From positions 1 through 43,159 of IMG/VR virus record IMGVR_UViG_3300042402_000894: DNA of 43,159 bases; one strand, 5' to 3'. The notes below the pieces were generated by a model. It did not search any database, was not told where the DNA came from, and saw only the letters and a list, made by a program, of their open reading frames with translations. Source of the DNA: a virus. Positions 24,697 through 33,700 of this stretch are shown piece by piece. A program made the translations under genes and the position numbers. Every line of letters starts with the position of its first letter. Positions within the stretch are counted from its first letter, which is position 1.

Positions 24697-25458
24697 ATGA
24701 CAGAAAAAACATACGATTTTCCAACGGAGGTATTGGATTTACCATCAGGAGGAAAGATTTATCCAAAAGAGAGTCCTCTTTCATCTGGACAAATTACTAT
24801 AAAGTATATGACTGCAAAGGAAGAAGATATCCTTGCATCAACAAATTTAATTAGAAAGGGAATAGTATTAGATAAACTATTTGAATCTATTATTGTTGAT
24901 AATATAAATCCAAATGATATTATAATTGGTGACAAAAACGCTATAGTTTTAGCAACTAGATTGTTAGGATATGGTGCAGATTACCCAATTAGTTTTTACT
25001 CATCTAAAACAGGTGAACAAATTGATGCTGTTGTTGATTTATCAAAAGTACAAACAAAAGAAGTAGATACATCTATTTTTAACAACAAAAATGAATTTGA
25101 ATTTACATTACCTTCAAATGGTAAGAAAATAACATTCAAATTACTTACACATGGTGACGAGTTAGCAATTCAAAAAGATATTGATGCTTTGGAAAAATTA
25201 AACAAAGATTCATCGTTTGAAATTACTACTAGATTACGTCATATGATTAAAAGTGTAGATGGTAATAACGATATATCAGCAATATCTAAATTTGTTAATG
25301 GTATGTTAGCAAAAGATAGTAAGGCCTTAAGAAATTACATAAAATCCATATCTCCTGATGTTGATATGGTATTCACCCACATCCATGAAGATGGAGAAAC
25401 CGAGGTAGTTCCCATTACGATGGGAGTTGGGTTTTTTTGGCCTTCCGAAAAATCATAG
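24697..25458 (+). CDS. T4 gp26-like baseplate hub / tail-assembly protein
   Basis: 253 residues. The N-terminal motif FPTEVLDLPSGGKIYP, then LSSGQITIKYMTAKEEDILA, LIRKGIVLDKLFESIIV and GDKNAIVLATRLLGYGADY, are hallmarks of the T4_baseplate family (PF12322, T4 gp26). The C-terminus ends in VGFFWPSEKS; an FFWP ending is what I recall for this family. In T4, gp26 is a baseplate hub component; in the wider family the position just before the tape measure gene also recalls the tail-assembly chaperone of siphoviruses. The downstream frame overlaps its last 32 bases, and a seven-T run at the FFWP codons would allow a frameshift into it. Role within hub or tape-measure assembly is inferred. Confidence 0.85.
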   Translation: MTEKTYDFPTEVLDLPSGGKIYPKESPLSSGQITIKYMTAKEEDILASTNLIRKGIVLDKLFESIIVDNINPNDIIIGDKNAIVLATRLLGYGADYPISFYSSKTGEQIDAVVDLSKVQTKEVDTSIFNNKNEFEFTLPSNGKKITFKLLTHGDELAIQKDIDALEKLNKDSSFEITTRLRHMIKSVDGNNDISAISKFVNGMLAKDSKALRNYIKSISPDVDMVFTHIHEDGETEVVPITMGVGFFWPSEKS

Positions 25459-25645
25459 TTTAAATCTTCACACTCAAATATTTGAGATGGTGAATTACGG
25501 AAATGGGTTTACGGTAATGGATTTGTATAAAATGCCAACCCATCTTAGAAATTTCTACTACAATAAATTAGTAGATGCTAAGAAAAAAGAGAATGAGCAA
25601 GTAGAAACAGCAAATAAAGCATCTAAAGTTAGGATTAAGAGGTAA
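25427..25645 (+). CDS. small hub-assembly / chaperone extension protein, possibly made by frameshift
   Basis: The frame opens at 25409 and overlaps the end of the gp26-like gene in a different frame. The first available starts are TTG at 25427 and ATG at 25487 (52 residues). The sequence NLHTQIFEMVNYGNGFTVMD, then YKMPTHLRNFYYNKL, resembles the small protein following gp26 in T4-like environmental phages. That similarity begins before the ATG at 25487, favouring either TTG initiation or a shift from the upstream gene at TTTTTTT (25432-25438). The C-terminus is lysine-rich. The arrangement (chaperone, overlapping short frame, then tape measure gene) parallels lambda G/GT/H. Whether it exists as a free protein or only as a fused C-terminus cannot be settled here. 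Confidence 0.65.
   Translation: MGFFGLPKNHSLNLHTQIFEMVNYGNGFTVMDLYKMPTHLRNFYYNKLVDAKKKENEQVETANKASKVRIKR
25432..25438 (+). other. candidate programmed frameshift site (T7 run)
   Basis: GTT GGG TTT TTT TGG in the gp26-like frame contains seven consecutive T. Either a +1 or a -2 slip here keeps Phe pairing and joins the gp26-like frame to the downstream 25427-25645 frame, just 18 bases before the normal stop. The only open window for this fusion is 25409-25458. Confidence 0.5.
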
Positions 25646-25669
25646 TTTCCCCTAAATCCTAACTTTTTT
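25625..25669 (+). terminator. intrinsic terminator overlapping the end of a coding sequence
   Basis: AAAGTTAGGATT (25625-25636) pairs perfectly with AATCCTAACTTT (25655-25666), followed by six T. The upstream arm lies inside the last codons of the preceding gene and the stop is in the loop. Confidence 0.8.
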
Positions 25670-25679
25670 GTTTATAAGA

Positions 25680-25687
25680 TATTTATA
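25680..25687 (+). promoter_or_regulatory. late-promoter-like TATTTATA of the tape-measure/baseplate unit
   Basis: GATATTTATAG lies 11 bases after the terminator T-run and 26 bases before the next ATG. It is the only promoter-like element seen ahead of the contiguous genes from 25713 to 33657. Confidence 0.6.
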
Positions 25688-25712
25688 GATAATAACTTAA
25701 AGAAATAGATAT

Positions 25713-25940
25713 ATGGCAAAGAAATACAAAATATCAAAAAAGAATTTAAATGAATTTTTCAGTTTTTTTGGGGATAAGAAAAAACCAGCACAAATTCAAT
25801 CATTAATTGATAAAGACCCGGTTTTACAAAGAATAGATAAAAAAATAGCAGATTTAAACAAAGATGCAGCTGACCAAATGTTTAAGGAATATCCAGATAC
25901 AATTGATATATTAAAAAAATATGGATTATATAAACGATAA
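25713..25940 (+). CDS. small basic protein of the tail module, function unknown
   Basis: 75 residues, rich in Lys and predicted helical, starting MAKKYKISKKNLNEFFSFF and containing PAQIQSLIDKDPVLQRIDKK. No signal peptide, membrane segment or known motif. It is first in the tape measure operon, 13 bases upstream of that gene. Similar small helical proteins sit between the hub/chaperone genes and the tape measure gene in related phages, so an assembly role is conceivable. I do not recognise a family with a defined function. Confidence 0.6.
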   Translation: MAKKYKISKKNLNEFFSFFGDKKKPAQIQSLIDKDPVLQRIDKKIADLNKDAADQMFKEYPDTIDILKKYGLYKR

Positions 25941-25953
25941 TATAATTATATAA

Positions 25954-28353
25954 ATGGCAAAATCGGAAGAAGAAAAATATAAAGGTAATGAAAAGGTACT
26001 TAAGCAGCTTGATGTAGTAAAACGTAAAGAGCTTGAACTAACCGAGCTCAAAAAGGCTCAAAAAAAGCTAGATAAAGAAACTCAGGAGTCTAATAAAAAA
26101 TGGATTGACCAAAAAGAAGCAAATTTAAACAAAGAGAAACAAACATTAGGATATTTTAAGCAACAAGCACAGGAAGCTAAAAAAATTCAAGATGGATTTG
26201 ACGGAGCTACTAAATCATTTGCAAGATTATCTTCAAATGTAAGACAAAGTTTATCGGAAAATAAATCGGGCGGTGGGATATATCTTGGATTGCAAAGACA
26301 AATACTACAATTAGAGGAAGCTAAATTTGACCTTACTGATGAGCAAAGAACACAAAATTTAGAAAATGCATCATTTGCAAAAACTATTACAGATTCATTA
26401 TTGCAACAAGCTGAAGCAACTGAAACAGCAAGGGCAGCTTTATTTGGTCAAACTAAGTTGGAGAAAAAAATAGAAGAAATTGAATTAAGAAGAGCTGAAT
26501 TGGGTGATAATTTGGCAGATAAATTAGTACATGCAATTCATTTAACTGAACAATTGGAACTTAAGGAAGAAAGATTAACTGAAATAAAAGAAGCACAAAA
26601 AGAATTATATGAAGAAGCGCCCGAATCATTAAAAAGTGCAATTGATTTTACTAAAAAGTTAGGAAAAGCAATGACATCGGGCCCATTAGTGGCCATTGTA
26701 TTAGTAGCAGCAGCTTTAGCAGCAGGTATTGAAGCATTTAAGGAATTAGATAAAGCAACCGAAGATTATAGTAAGACTACGGGAATGACTGCCAAACAAA
26801 CGTATCATCTTGCTCATGATGCACATGAAATAGAAATTTCATTTAGAAAAGCTGGTGTAGAGTTAAAACACGTATTTGATGTAGCTAATGATTTGGGAAA
26901 TGTGTTTGGTGATATGACCCACTTCTCACAACAAACATTGGGTGCATTAGCAGGTATTCAAGCTAGAACTGGAGTAACATCAGAAACAGCAGCTAAAGTA
27001 CAGGGTGTATTTGAGCAAGTAGCAGGATATAGTGGAGAAACCGCAGCTAGTTTACAACAACAAATAGCATCATTAGCTCAGCAAGGTAAAGTATCTCCAA
27101 AGGAGGTATTAGAAGATATTGCAGAAAACGCTGAAGCAACTTCTACATTTTTTAAAGGAGATGTTACGGCACTTAAAAATCAAGTAATACAAGCACACCA
27201 GTTAGGTACAACATTAACTAAAGTTGCAAAAACAGCAGAAGCTTTATTGGATTTTGAAAGTGGTATTGAAGATGAATTATTAGCAGCAACATTCGTTGGT
27301 GGTCAATTCAATTTATCTACTGCTAGAGGATTGGCATATGCTGGTAAGACGGTAGAAGCACAAGAAGAAATCCTAAATCAATTAAATCAGGGAGTTGGAT
27401 TTAGAAACCAAGACATATTTGCACAAAAAGCATTGGCAAAGGCAGCTGGTATGAGTATCGAAGATATCAATAAGCAATTGACAATGAAAGAAAAACTTGC
27501 CCATTTAAGTGGGGAAGATAAAAAAAATGCAGAAGCGGCTATTGCAGCAGGATTGGATGTAAAGGATTTGAATGATGAACAATTGAAGCAAAAGACTGAT
27601 GAGTTTATTAAAGGGCAAAAGATAAATGGACAAATAACTGATTTAGAAAATAGTTTTAAAAGTATAGTTGCTACGGTTGGTGGAGCATTAACTCCTTTAT
27701 TTACAGCATTAGGACCTATACTTCAAGCCGTATTACTCCCTGTTGAATTAATGGCAAAGGGATTTGGTACAATTGTTCATTTTGTTAAAGAGTATTCGGG
27801 AATACTTGGTACAATTGCTATTATTATGGGTACATTATATGCTTATCAAAAAGCAATTGTTATATCTCAAAAAGCGGAAGCATTTTGGAGATTGATGAGT
27901 ATGAGAAGAGCGGCAGCAACGGCATCATTAACAGCATTATCCAATCCGGCCAAAGCCCTTATAGGTTTGGGTGTAGCGTCTTTGGTAGTGGGAGCAGCGG
28001 CTTCTATGATGGCTGGTGATATAAAATCTCCGGCAGATGGAAAAACTCAAGTATCAACAAAAGAAGGTGGATTGTTTACATTATCACCAAATGATGATTT
28101 AGTTGCAGCACCTGGAGCAGCAGCAAAAATGGATATGGCATCAAAAATTGGCAAAGGTGGAAATGTGATATCTTCAAATAACGATGGTGGTAAGTATATG
28201 GCATTATTGGGTAGAGTAGATACTTTAATGCAAAAGCTAACAACAGGAGGAATTACAGCACATGCATATATGGATGGTTCAAAGGTTACGGCAAATGTAG
28301 CAAGTAATGTTAATAAAAGTACTAGAAACAACTTTGCATTAGGACAAGGATAA
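25954..28353 (+). CDS. tail tape measure protein
   Basis: 799 residues. Residues 1-80 and about 125-225 are Lys/Glu-rich coiled coil. A hydrophobic stretch, GPLVAIVLVAAALAAGIEAF, lies near 243-262. The central helical region is rich in Ala/Gln with SGETAASLQQQIASLAQQGK. A second hydrophobic block of about 60 residues (LTPLFTALGPILQAVLLPVE to IIMGTLYAYQ) lies near 580-640. The C-terminus is a small Gly/Asn-rich domain. This mix of long coiled coils with two central membrane-like blocks, directly between the hub/chaperone genes and baseplate genes, is characteristic of tape measure proteins, which set tail length and help DNA cross the inner membrane. T4 gp29 is 590 residues. No peptidase motif noticed. 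Confidence 0.8.
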   Translation: MAKSEEEKYKGNEKVLKQLDVVKRKELELTELKKAQKKLDKETQESNKKWIDQKEANLNKEKQTLGYFKQQAQEAKKIQDGFDGATKSFARLSSNVRQSLSENKSGGGIYLGLQRQILQLEEAKFDLTDEQRTQNLENASFAKTITDSLLQQAEATETARAALFGQTKLEKKIEEIELRRAELGDNLADKLVHAIHLTEQLELKEERLTEIKEAQKELYEEAPESLKSAIDFTKKLGKAMTSGPLVAIVLVAAALAAGIEAFKELDKATEDYSKTTGMTAKQTYHLAHDAHEIEISFRKAGVELKHVFDVANDLGNVFGDMTHFSQQTLGALAGIQARTGVTSETAAKVQGVFEQVAGYSGETAASLQQQIASLAQQGKVSPKEVLEDIAENAEATSTFFKGDVTALKNQVIQAHQLGTTLTKVAKTAEALLDFESGIEDELLAATFVGGQFNLSTARGLAYAGKTVEAQEEILNQLNQGVGFRNQDIFAQKALAKAAGMSIEDINKQLTMKEKLAHLSGEDKKNAEAAIAAGLDVKDLNDEQLKQKTDEFIKGQKINGQITDLENSFKSIVATVGGALTPLFTALGPILQAVLLPVELMAKGFGTIVHFVKEYSGILGTIAIIMGTLYAYQKAIVISQKAEAFWRLMSMRRAAATASLTALSNPAKALIGLGVASLVVGAAASMMAGDIKSPADGKTQVSTKEGGLFTLSPNDDLVAAPGAAAKMDMASKIGKGGNVISSNNDGGKYMALLGRVDTLMQKLTTGGITAHAYMDGSKVTANVASNVNKSTRNNFALGQG

Positions 28354-28362
28354 TAATATAAC

Positions 28363-30381
28363 ATGCCAACAATAGAAGAATTATTTAGAAGTAAAAAATT
28401 AAGTAGTGGTAAGACTGCAGAAGAACAATATGCTGTCCGTAACAGTAAAGATAATGAATTAATAGCAGCTGCTGGTTTAATGAAATTACCTCTTAAAGCA
28501 GCAACGGCAATTAGAAGAAGAATATCAACAACTGGTCGTGAAACTTTAGTTGAGCAAGAAACAACTGGATTAAGAGTAATAAGTAAATTATCTTCACCAA
28601 TTATATATGGTACTAAAATAGCAAGATTCACATTACAGCAAAGTGATGATGTACAGGAAATGAAAAGTGCACTTAATGAATCGGCTGGTAATACTGGATT
28701 GTTAGGTGGTTTGGTAAATTCGGTTAGAGGTGCAATTAATTCAGTAAAATCTATATTAGGTGTTCCTCAAAATATAACACCAACTAAAATATATTTAAAT
28801 AAAACTCAATTCAATAGTACAGGAGTATCATCTACCGATACAATGGTTATTTTGAAAAAAATAAAAGATAAATCGGCTGGTACTTTTTTTGGTAAATTGA
28901 TAGGTGATAATATGAATGGTACTCCAACTCAAGTAGGTGGTGGTATCGCTGGGGCAGCAGTTCAAGCCGGAAAAACACAATTAAGAAATTTATTATTAGG
29001 AGACCCAGCTATTGGCCAATCTAATAATGTTAAAGCTGAGGGAGGTATTGCTATTTATGCTACCGATTCTTTTAATTATAGAGATGTAAATGATAAGAAG
29101 TTTTTATTCTTTACATTTGATAATGTATCAGATAGTGTTAGTCCATATTCAAAAAGATTAGCAGGTGCTAAATATCTAACAAATGAATTAATTTCACAAA
29201 GAAGAGATTTATCAAGCAAATATCATTTTATTAAAAAAGTAGAAGATAGAGATTTAGATTATTCAAATGTTGATGTTAAAACGATTAAAACAATTATACC
29301 AAAAAGACAAGAATCAGCATATACAAAGTTTCAAAAAAGAAGATTTGATAAAGTATCTTTACAATCAAAATTAGGACTTACAACAAATGAAACCAATGAA
29401 AATGGTAATCAATCATATGGAAAAAATAAAGATAAATTAAACTTATTAACTACATATACACCCGATGCTAATGGTATTGGTAAAGTTCCGGGTAGTGCAG
29501 ATGCGACTTATGATGATATGGATTTTGTTGCATTAAAATTTCATTCAATAACAAAAAATACTACTGTACAATTCAGAGCAACAATTACTGGATTAACTGA
29601 AACATATGCACCTACTTGGGATTCAAATAAATTTATAGGAAATCCATTTAATTTTTATACATATAATGGAATTGATAGAAATATTCAGTTTAATTTTAAA
29701 GTATATTCATTATCTGTAGAAGAACATATAGCTGCTTGGCAAAGATTAAATTTCTTAGCATCATTAGTATATCCAACATATGGTGGTATTGGTGAAGTGT
29801 ATGCAGTGCCTCCATTTTTGAAATTTACATTAGGAAATATGTTTAAAAATAAAGAATGTTTTATTGACTCTTTAATTTATACAATAGACGATAATAATGT
29901 TTGGGAAATTGGAATACCATATGCATCTTTAAGTGATACTGGATGGAATTCAGCAGTAAAAAATTCACCAGCAGCTAATTATAAATTACCCACTGTTATA
30001 GATGTTGGTATTACATTGAAATTTGTTGAAAGTAAAGAAACTACCAAATCGCACTATGCATTTAGTGATGCACCTGCGGCAAAAGTAAGCAATCCACAAG
30101 CAAACACATTACCAGATGCAACTGTAAAATCTTCTAAAAAATTAAAAAAATTAGATGGTTCGATAATACCTAATCCGGCAGCAGCTAACATAGCTGCGGC
30201 ATCTAAAGCTTCTGCGGATAAGTTATTGAATATGAAGTTATTGGATAAAGCTAATATAGATATGGCAATGAAACCACCATCAAAAGAATCAGGTGTTACT
30301 GGTACAAAGCAATATATATTAGATGGTGAGGTTGTCAGTCAAGAAACATTTGAAAGTGCATTGGGACTTAGTAATCAATAG
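28363..30381 (+). CDS. baseplate / tail-tube junction protein candidate
   Basis: 672 residues. The first ~200 residues are low in recognisable motifs. Residues about 380-540 contain VALKFHSI, VQFRATITGLTETYAPTWDS, FYTYNGIDRNIQFNFKVYSL, VPPFLKFTLGNMFKNKECFI and DSLIYTIDDNNVWEIG. This pattern (a strand with NRxIxF, then PPxLxxTLG and IxSLxxxI) occurs in tube-fold proteins of baseplates, such as T4 gp48/gp54-type tail-tube initiators and other hub components. The C-terminal ~130 residues are Ala/Lys-rich and low complexity. It lies between the tape measure and gp53-like genes, supporting a baseplate role. The exact T4 equivalent is uncertain. Confidence 0.6.
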   Translation: MPTIEELFRSKKLSSGKTAEEQYAVRNSKDNELIAAAGLMKLPLKAATAIRRRISTTGRETLVEQETTGLRVISKLSSPIIYGTKIARFTLQQSDDVQEMKSALNESAGNTGLLGGLVNSVRGAINSVKSILGVPQNITPTKIYLNKTQFNSTGVSSTDTMVILKKIKDKSAGTFFGKLIGDNMNGTPTQVGGGIAGAAVQAGKTQLRNLLLGDPAIGQSNNVKAEGGIAIYATDSFNYRDVNDKKFLFFTFDNVSDSVSPYSKRLAGAKYLTNELISQRRDLSSKYHFIKKVEDRDLDYSNVDVKTIKTIIPKRQESAYTKFQKRRFDKVSLQSKLGLTTNETNENGNQSYGKNKDKLNLLTTYTPDANGIGKVPGSADATYDDMDFVALKFHSITKNTTVQFRATITGLTETYAPTWDSNKFIGNPFNFYTYNGIDRNIQFNFKVYSLSVEEHIAAWQRLNFLASLVYPTYGGIGEVYAVPPFLKFTLGNMFKNKECFIDSLIYTIDDNNVWEIGIPYASLSDTGWNSAVKNSPAANYKLPTVIDVGITLKFVESKETTKSHYAFSDAPAAKVSNPQANTLPDATVKSSKKLKKLDGSIIPNPAAANIAAASKASADKLLNMKLLDKANIDMAMKPPSKESGVTGTKQYILDGEVVSQETFESALGLSNQ

Positions 30382-30399
30382 AAATAATTTTAATAAACT

Positions 30400-30690
30400 A
30401 TGATAAGTAGATACGATAATAATGAAACTAAAAAAACGATTGATGGTAGAACTGTATATAAATCAACAATATATCCAAACATACCATTGAGAGATGATGA
30501 TATCTATGTAGCTACTGAAACCGGAGATAGATTAGATACATTAGCTCATCAGTTTTATAATGATTCATCTTATTGGTGGATTATAGCATCTGCTAATAAT
30601 ATACACAATGCAGTATTTTCATTTACCGAAGGTACTATATTAAGAATACCCCAAAACTATTTAGAAATACTAAGAAATTTTACTAACTAA
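30400..30690 (+). CDS. LysM-type baseplate wedge protein (T4 gp53-like)
   Basis: 96 residues. The stretch VATETGDRLDTLAHQFYNDS, followed by SYWWIIASANNIHN, and then FTEGTILRIPQNYL, is a LysM-like fold as found in the baseplate wedge protein gp53 of T4 and gpX of P2-like phages: a period of helix, WW, aN, then G...LRIP. It contributes to attachment of wedges around the hub. Its stop overlaps the start of the next gene as TAATG, indicating translational coupling. Assignment is strong from motif and context. Confidence 0.85.
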   Translation: MISRYDNNETKKTIDGRTVYKSTIYPNIPLRDDDIYVATETGDRLDTLAHQFYNDSSYWWIIASANNIHNAVFSFTEGTILRIPQNYLEILRNFTN

Positions 30691-33293
30691 TGTGGCCACA
30701 CCTATCAAATATAAATCCAAAGATTGCAGACAAAATTAGAAGTAGAGTAAATACTATCAAATCATCGGAACGTAATGTTTGGATGCGAGTATTTGCTGGA
30801 GCCGGAAATGGATTGATACTAAGTTCAAATAATAATTTTGCTTTATTTAAAGCAGCTGGCCAGGGGGCATCTATATATGGTTCTCCAACTTCTGTTGGTA
30901 CTATTGGGTATGATTGGCTTGGAGCTCCTGTTGCTGGTGGTACTGATAGAGGATTACGTCCATCTCCCGGAGTAGTATCATTTGAAGTAAAGGAAGGAAA
31001 AGACCAAATATCAAAAGAAGCAACTTTGGGAATTAAATGTTTTTCATTACAACAAATGGAAGCAATTCAAAAATATTTTTTAGAACCTGGATATACAATT
31101 TGTGTAGAGTGGGGTTGGAATAGTGATAATGGGGGTATAAATATGATGGATGCAACTGCAGGTAAAGCGGGCATAGTAAAACAAGCCACAGAGAGAAATT
31201 TGAATTATGATGAAATCGAAAAGTTAAGATTATCTTCGGAAGGAGAATATGATACATTTTTTGGATTTATAGTTGGTGGCAATGTTACTAATGAAGGTGA
31301 GCAATTTAATGTAAGTGTTAAATTAAGAGGAGCACCAGCACTACCAACATACTTACAATCTCATCAACATATACAATTAAAGGATAAGACTAGTGGTACA
31401 ATAAGTAATTTTGGCAAATCTGCAAAAGTTTCCCCATATGAACCTGAACTTTTAGATAAAACTAATACTGATACAAATGCTAGGCCTTGGAACAATATGT
31501 ATAATAAATTACCATCACATAGACAAATACAAGATGTAATTGATTATAAACTTAATACGTCTGCATATGATTTTATAAATATGGATAAGGCAGTAATCGA
31601 TGCTATGCTAGTTGATGGTAATGGGGGGTTTTGGTCATTTGATAGACCATTGTTTGGTGAACAGGGAACTGGTGCTAATGTGACTATTGCAGGACAAGAT
31701 ATTCCAAAAGAAAAACTATGGTCACCCCACAGCTATATTACGATGGATTTAGCCGTTGAAATTTTAAATAGAAATGGTGGTTTGGATGAATATAAATTTG
31801 GTGACAAACGTGTAAGAGCTCGTATTAATATAAAAACTGCAGAAATTGGAGCATTTAGATATATGTTTTCAACTAAATCATCTGCATTGATTATACCTGG
31901 AGAACTTCCTGATTTTAGACAATATTTTTGGAATAGAGGTGAAGTAACACAAAAAGAACTTGGTGTATTAGCAGTTAGTGGAGTTGGTGATAAAGGACCA
32001 ATAGATAATTCTATTAATAAAAGAAGTTTTGTAGAATCAAAACCATTGGATATAAACACACCTAATAAAAAAATAAAAGAAACAGAATATTTTTGGGGAT
32101 ATTTAAGAAATCTTTATGTAAACTTTGATATGTTTATAGAAAAATTAAATCAACCAAATAAAACAATAAGAGAAGTATTATTAGATATATTAAATGAAAT
32201 GTCTTCAGCAGTAAATAATTTTTGGAATTTTCAATTGGTTGAAACTCAAGCGGATGCTGATAATAAAGCTCTTGGAATAAAAAAAGGTGATATTATAATA
32301 ACTGTAGTTGATGAAAATTGGGTTGGTAAAAATACAGAACCCGCTACTGCTTTATTTTGGCATACTGGAATTAATTCTCCTTTTTTAGAATCAACATTAG
32401 ACATATCGATTCCATCGGAAATGACTAGTCAAATAGTTTCTCAAAGATTATCAAGAGCAACTCAGCCAAGTATGCCGTATATTAGTACAGCTAAAGGTGG
32501 ATTTTTTGCATCTGAGCCAGATTTATTTTCACAAGACCCAAATCTATTAGCAAACCCACAAACTCAAAAGCAAATAGAAGATGCAAAAGCACAAGCTCAA
32601 CTTGATGAATTGGCAGCACAACCACTCTCACCGCAAGATGAAGCAAAGCAAAAGTTAAGATTAGCTAGAGAAAAAAGGGAAAATGTAGATGCAAATTTAA
32701 CAGAACTTAATGCACAAATACAAGCTGCACCAGATGGACCAGCTAAAAAACAATTAGAAGCTGATTATAAAATAGTGTGGAATTCGGGTGTAGAATTGGA
32801 TAAAGAAATTGAGCAAGCTAAAATAGATAGTGAAAAAGCTTATCAAGATACTGTGGCAGCTAAAAAAGCACAAATTAGTAGTAATTTAGCAAAAATAGAA
32901 ATAGTACCAAATCCTGAATTACCATCTATTCCGGATTCAATGACGGATCCTGAAGGGCTTAATAATGATGATACATTCCACGAAAGATTTCGTATCTACA
33001 CCTTTGATGATACTTCATTTTTAGATAGAATAAAAAATGATTGGTTTATTAATAAAGGTGGATTATCACATCCATTGCCAATACATTATACATTTAAAAC
33101 ATTAGGAATAAGTGGAGTTAGATTTGGAGATACATTTAAAATAAGAGGTATTCCAGCCAAATATGCTGAAAATGGAATATTTCAAGTTCAACAAATAGAA
33201 CATACTTTAACTGATATGTTATGGACAACTACTATAACCGGAGGATTTAGGGCATTGCAATCGCAAGTTGTAACTAAAAAAATAAAGAAATAG
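30690..33293 (+). CDS. baseplate hub protein (gp27/VgrG-type) with coiled-coil insert
   Basis: 867 residues, starting in the TAATG overlap with the gp53-like gene. Residues about 90-150 contain SPGVVSFEVKEGKDQISKEA and PGYTICVEWGWNS, resembling the start of T4-like hub proteins. The C-terminus (FGDTFKIRGIPAKYAENGIF, then VQQIEHTLTDMLWTTTITGG) is typical of hub barrel domains in gp27/VgrG/late-control-D proteins, where a specificity loop ends in an H-x-L-x-x-x-x-W-T motif. Between about 620 and 740 is an Ala/Glu/Lys/Gln-rich coiled coil. T4 gp27 is only 391 residues, so this is an enlarged hub. No lysozyme domain is fused. Probably forms the trimeric hub carrying the spike. Confidence 0.75.
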   Translation: MWPHLSNINPKIADKIRSRVNTIKSSERNVWMRVFAGAGNGLILSSNNNFALFKAAGQGASIYGSPTSVGTIGYDWLGAPVAGGTDRGLRPSPGVVSFEVKEGKDQISKEATLGIKCFSLQQMEAIQKYFLEPGYTICVEWGWNSDNGGINMMDATAGKAGIVKQATERNLNYDEIEKLRLSSEGEYDTFFGFIVGGNVTNEGEQFNVSVKLRGAPALPTYLQSHQHIQLKDKTSGTISNFGKSAKVSPYEPELLDKTNTDTNARPWNNMYNKLPSHRQIQDVIDYKLNTSAYDFINMDKAVIDAMLVDGNGGFWSFDRPLFGEQGTGANVTIAGQDIPKEKLWSPHSYITMDLAVEILNRNGGLDEYKFGDKRVRARINIKTAEIGAFRYMFSTKSSALIIPGELPDFRQYFWNRGEVTQKELGVLAVSGVGDKGPIDNSINKRSFVESKPLDINTPNKKIKETEYFWGYLRNLYVNFDMFIEKLNQPNKTIREVLLDILNEMSSAVNNFWNFQLVETQADADNKALGIKKGDIIITVVDENWVGKNTEPATALFWHTGINSPFLESTLDISIPSEMTSQIVSQRLSRATQPSMPYISTAKGGFFASEPDLFSQDPNLLANPQTQKQIEDAKAQAQLDELAAQPLSPQDEAKQKLRLAREKRENVDANLTELNAQIQAAPDGPAKKQLEADYKIVWNSGVELDKEIEQAKIDSEKAYQDTVAAKKAQISSNLAKIEIVPNPELPSIPDSMTDPEGLNNDDTFHERFRIYTFDDTSFLDRIKNDWFINKGGLSHPLPIHYTFKTLGISGVRFGDTFKIRGIPAKYAENGIFQVQQIEHTLTDMLWTTTITGGFRALQSQVVTKKIKK

Positions 33294-33294
33294 T

Positions 33295-33657
33295 ATGGCA
33301 ATTAATAGAGATAGATACAGTACTATAATTACAAATGGATACTTGTTTAAAGTAAAAGAAATTGAAACATTTGTACCAGCTCCAGATGATAATGATTATC
33401 AGAGAGGATATATTGATAGATATTTTATACAAAAATCAAATGATAACGCAGCACCTATTTTTGAAATAAGTAGAAATCAATATGTATCGTATTTAGTAAA
33501 TCCATTTTTTACTGCAGCAAGTATAGTATGGAGATTGGTTGGTAGTAATGATGAAATATCCCAATCAAATTTAAAATCAATAAAATTGGGATGTGTGGAT
33601 ATGCGTAATTTATATACATATCTTCCCAATACTTTACAATTTGCAAAACCAAATTAA
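33295..33657 (+). CDS. small baseplate-associated protein, function unknown
   Basis: 120 residues, one base after the hub stop. The sequence (RYSTIITNGYLFKVKEIETF, then DYQRGYIDRYFIQKSNDNAA and PFFTAASIVWRLVG) contains several aromatic strands and no catalytic motif. It closes the tail/baseplate operon, ending one base before the tmRNA promoter. Operon position suggests a baseplate component. I do not recognise the family well enough to name it. Confidence 0.65.
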   Translation: MAINRDRYSTIITNGYLFKVKEIETFVPAPDDNDYQRGYIDRYFIQKSNDNAAPIFEISRNQYVSYLVNPFFTAASIVWRLVGSNDEISQSNLKSIKLGCVDMRNLYTYLPNTLQFAKPN

Positions 33658-33689
33658 TTTGGTAGTTTAAGAAATTATTCGTATATTTA
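33658..33689 (+). promoter_or_regulatory. tmRNA promoter (TTTG-N20-TATATTTA)
   Basis: TTTG at 33658-33661 (extended TTTGGTAG) is followed after exactly 20 bases by TATATTTA (33682-33689), a Bacteroidota sigma-A-like -33/-7 pair. The mature 5' end of the tmRNA at 33701 lies 12 bases on, leaving a few bases for RNase P processing. Confidence 0.75.
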
Positions 33690-33700
33690 CATTATATAAT

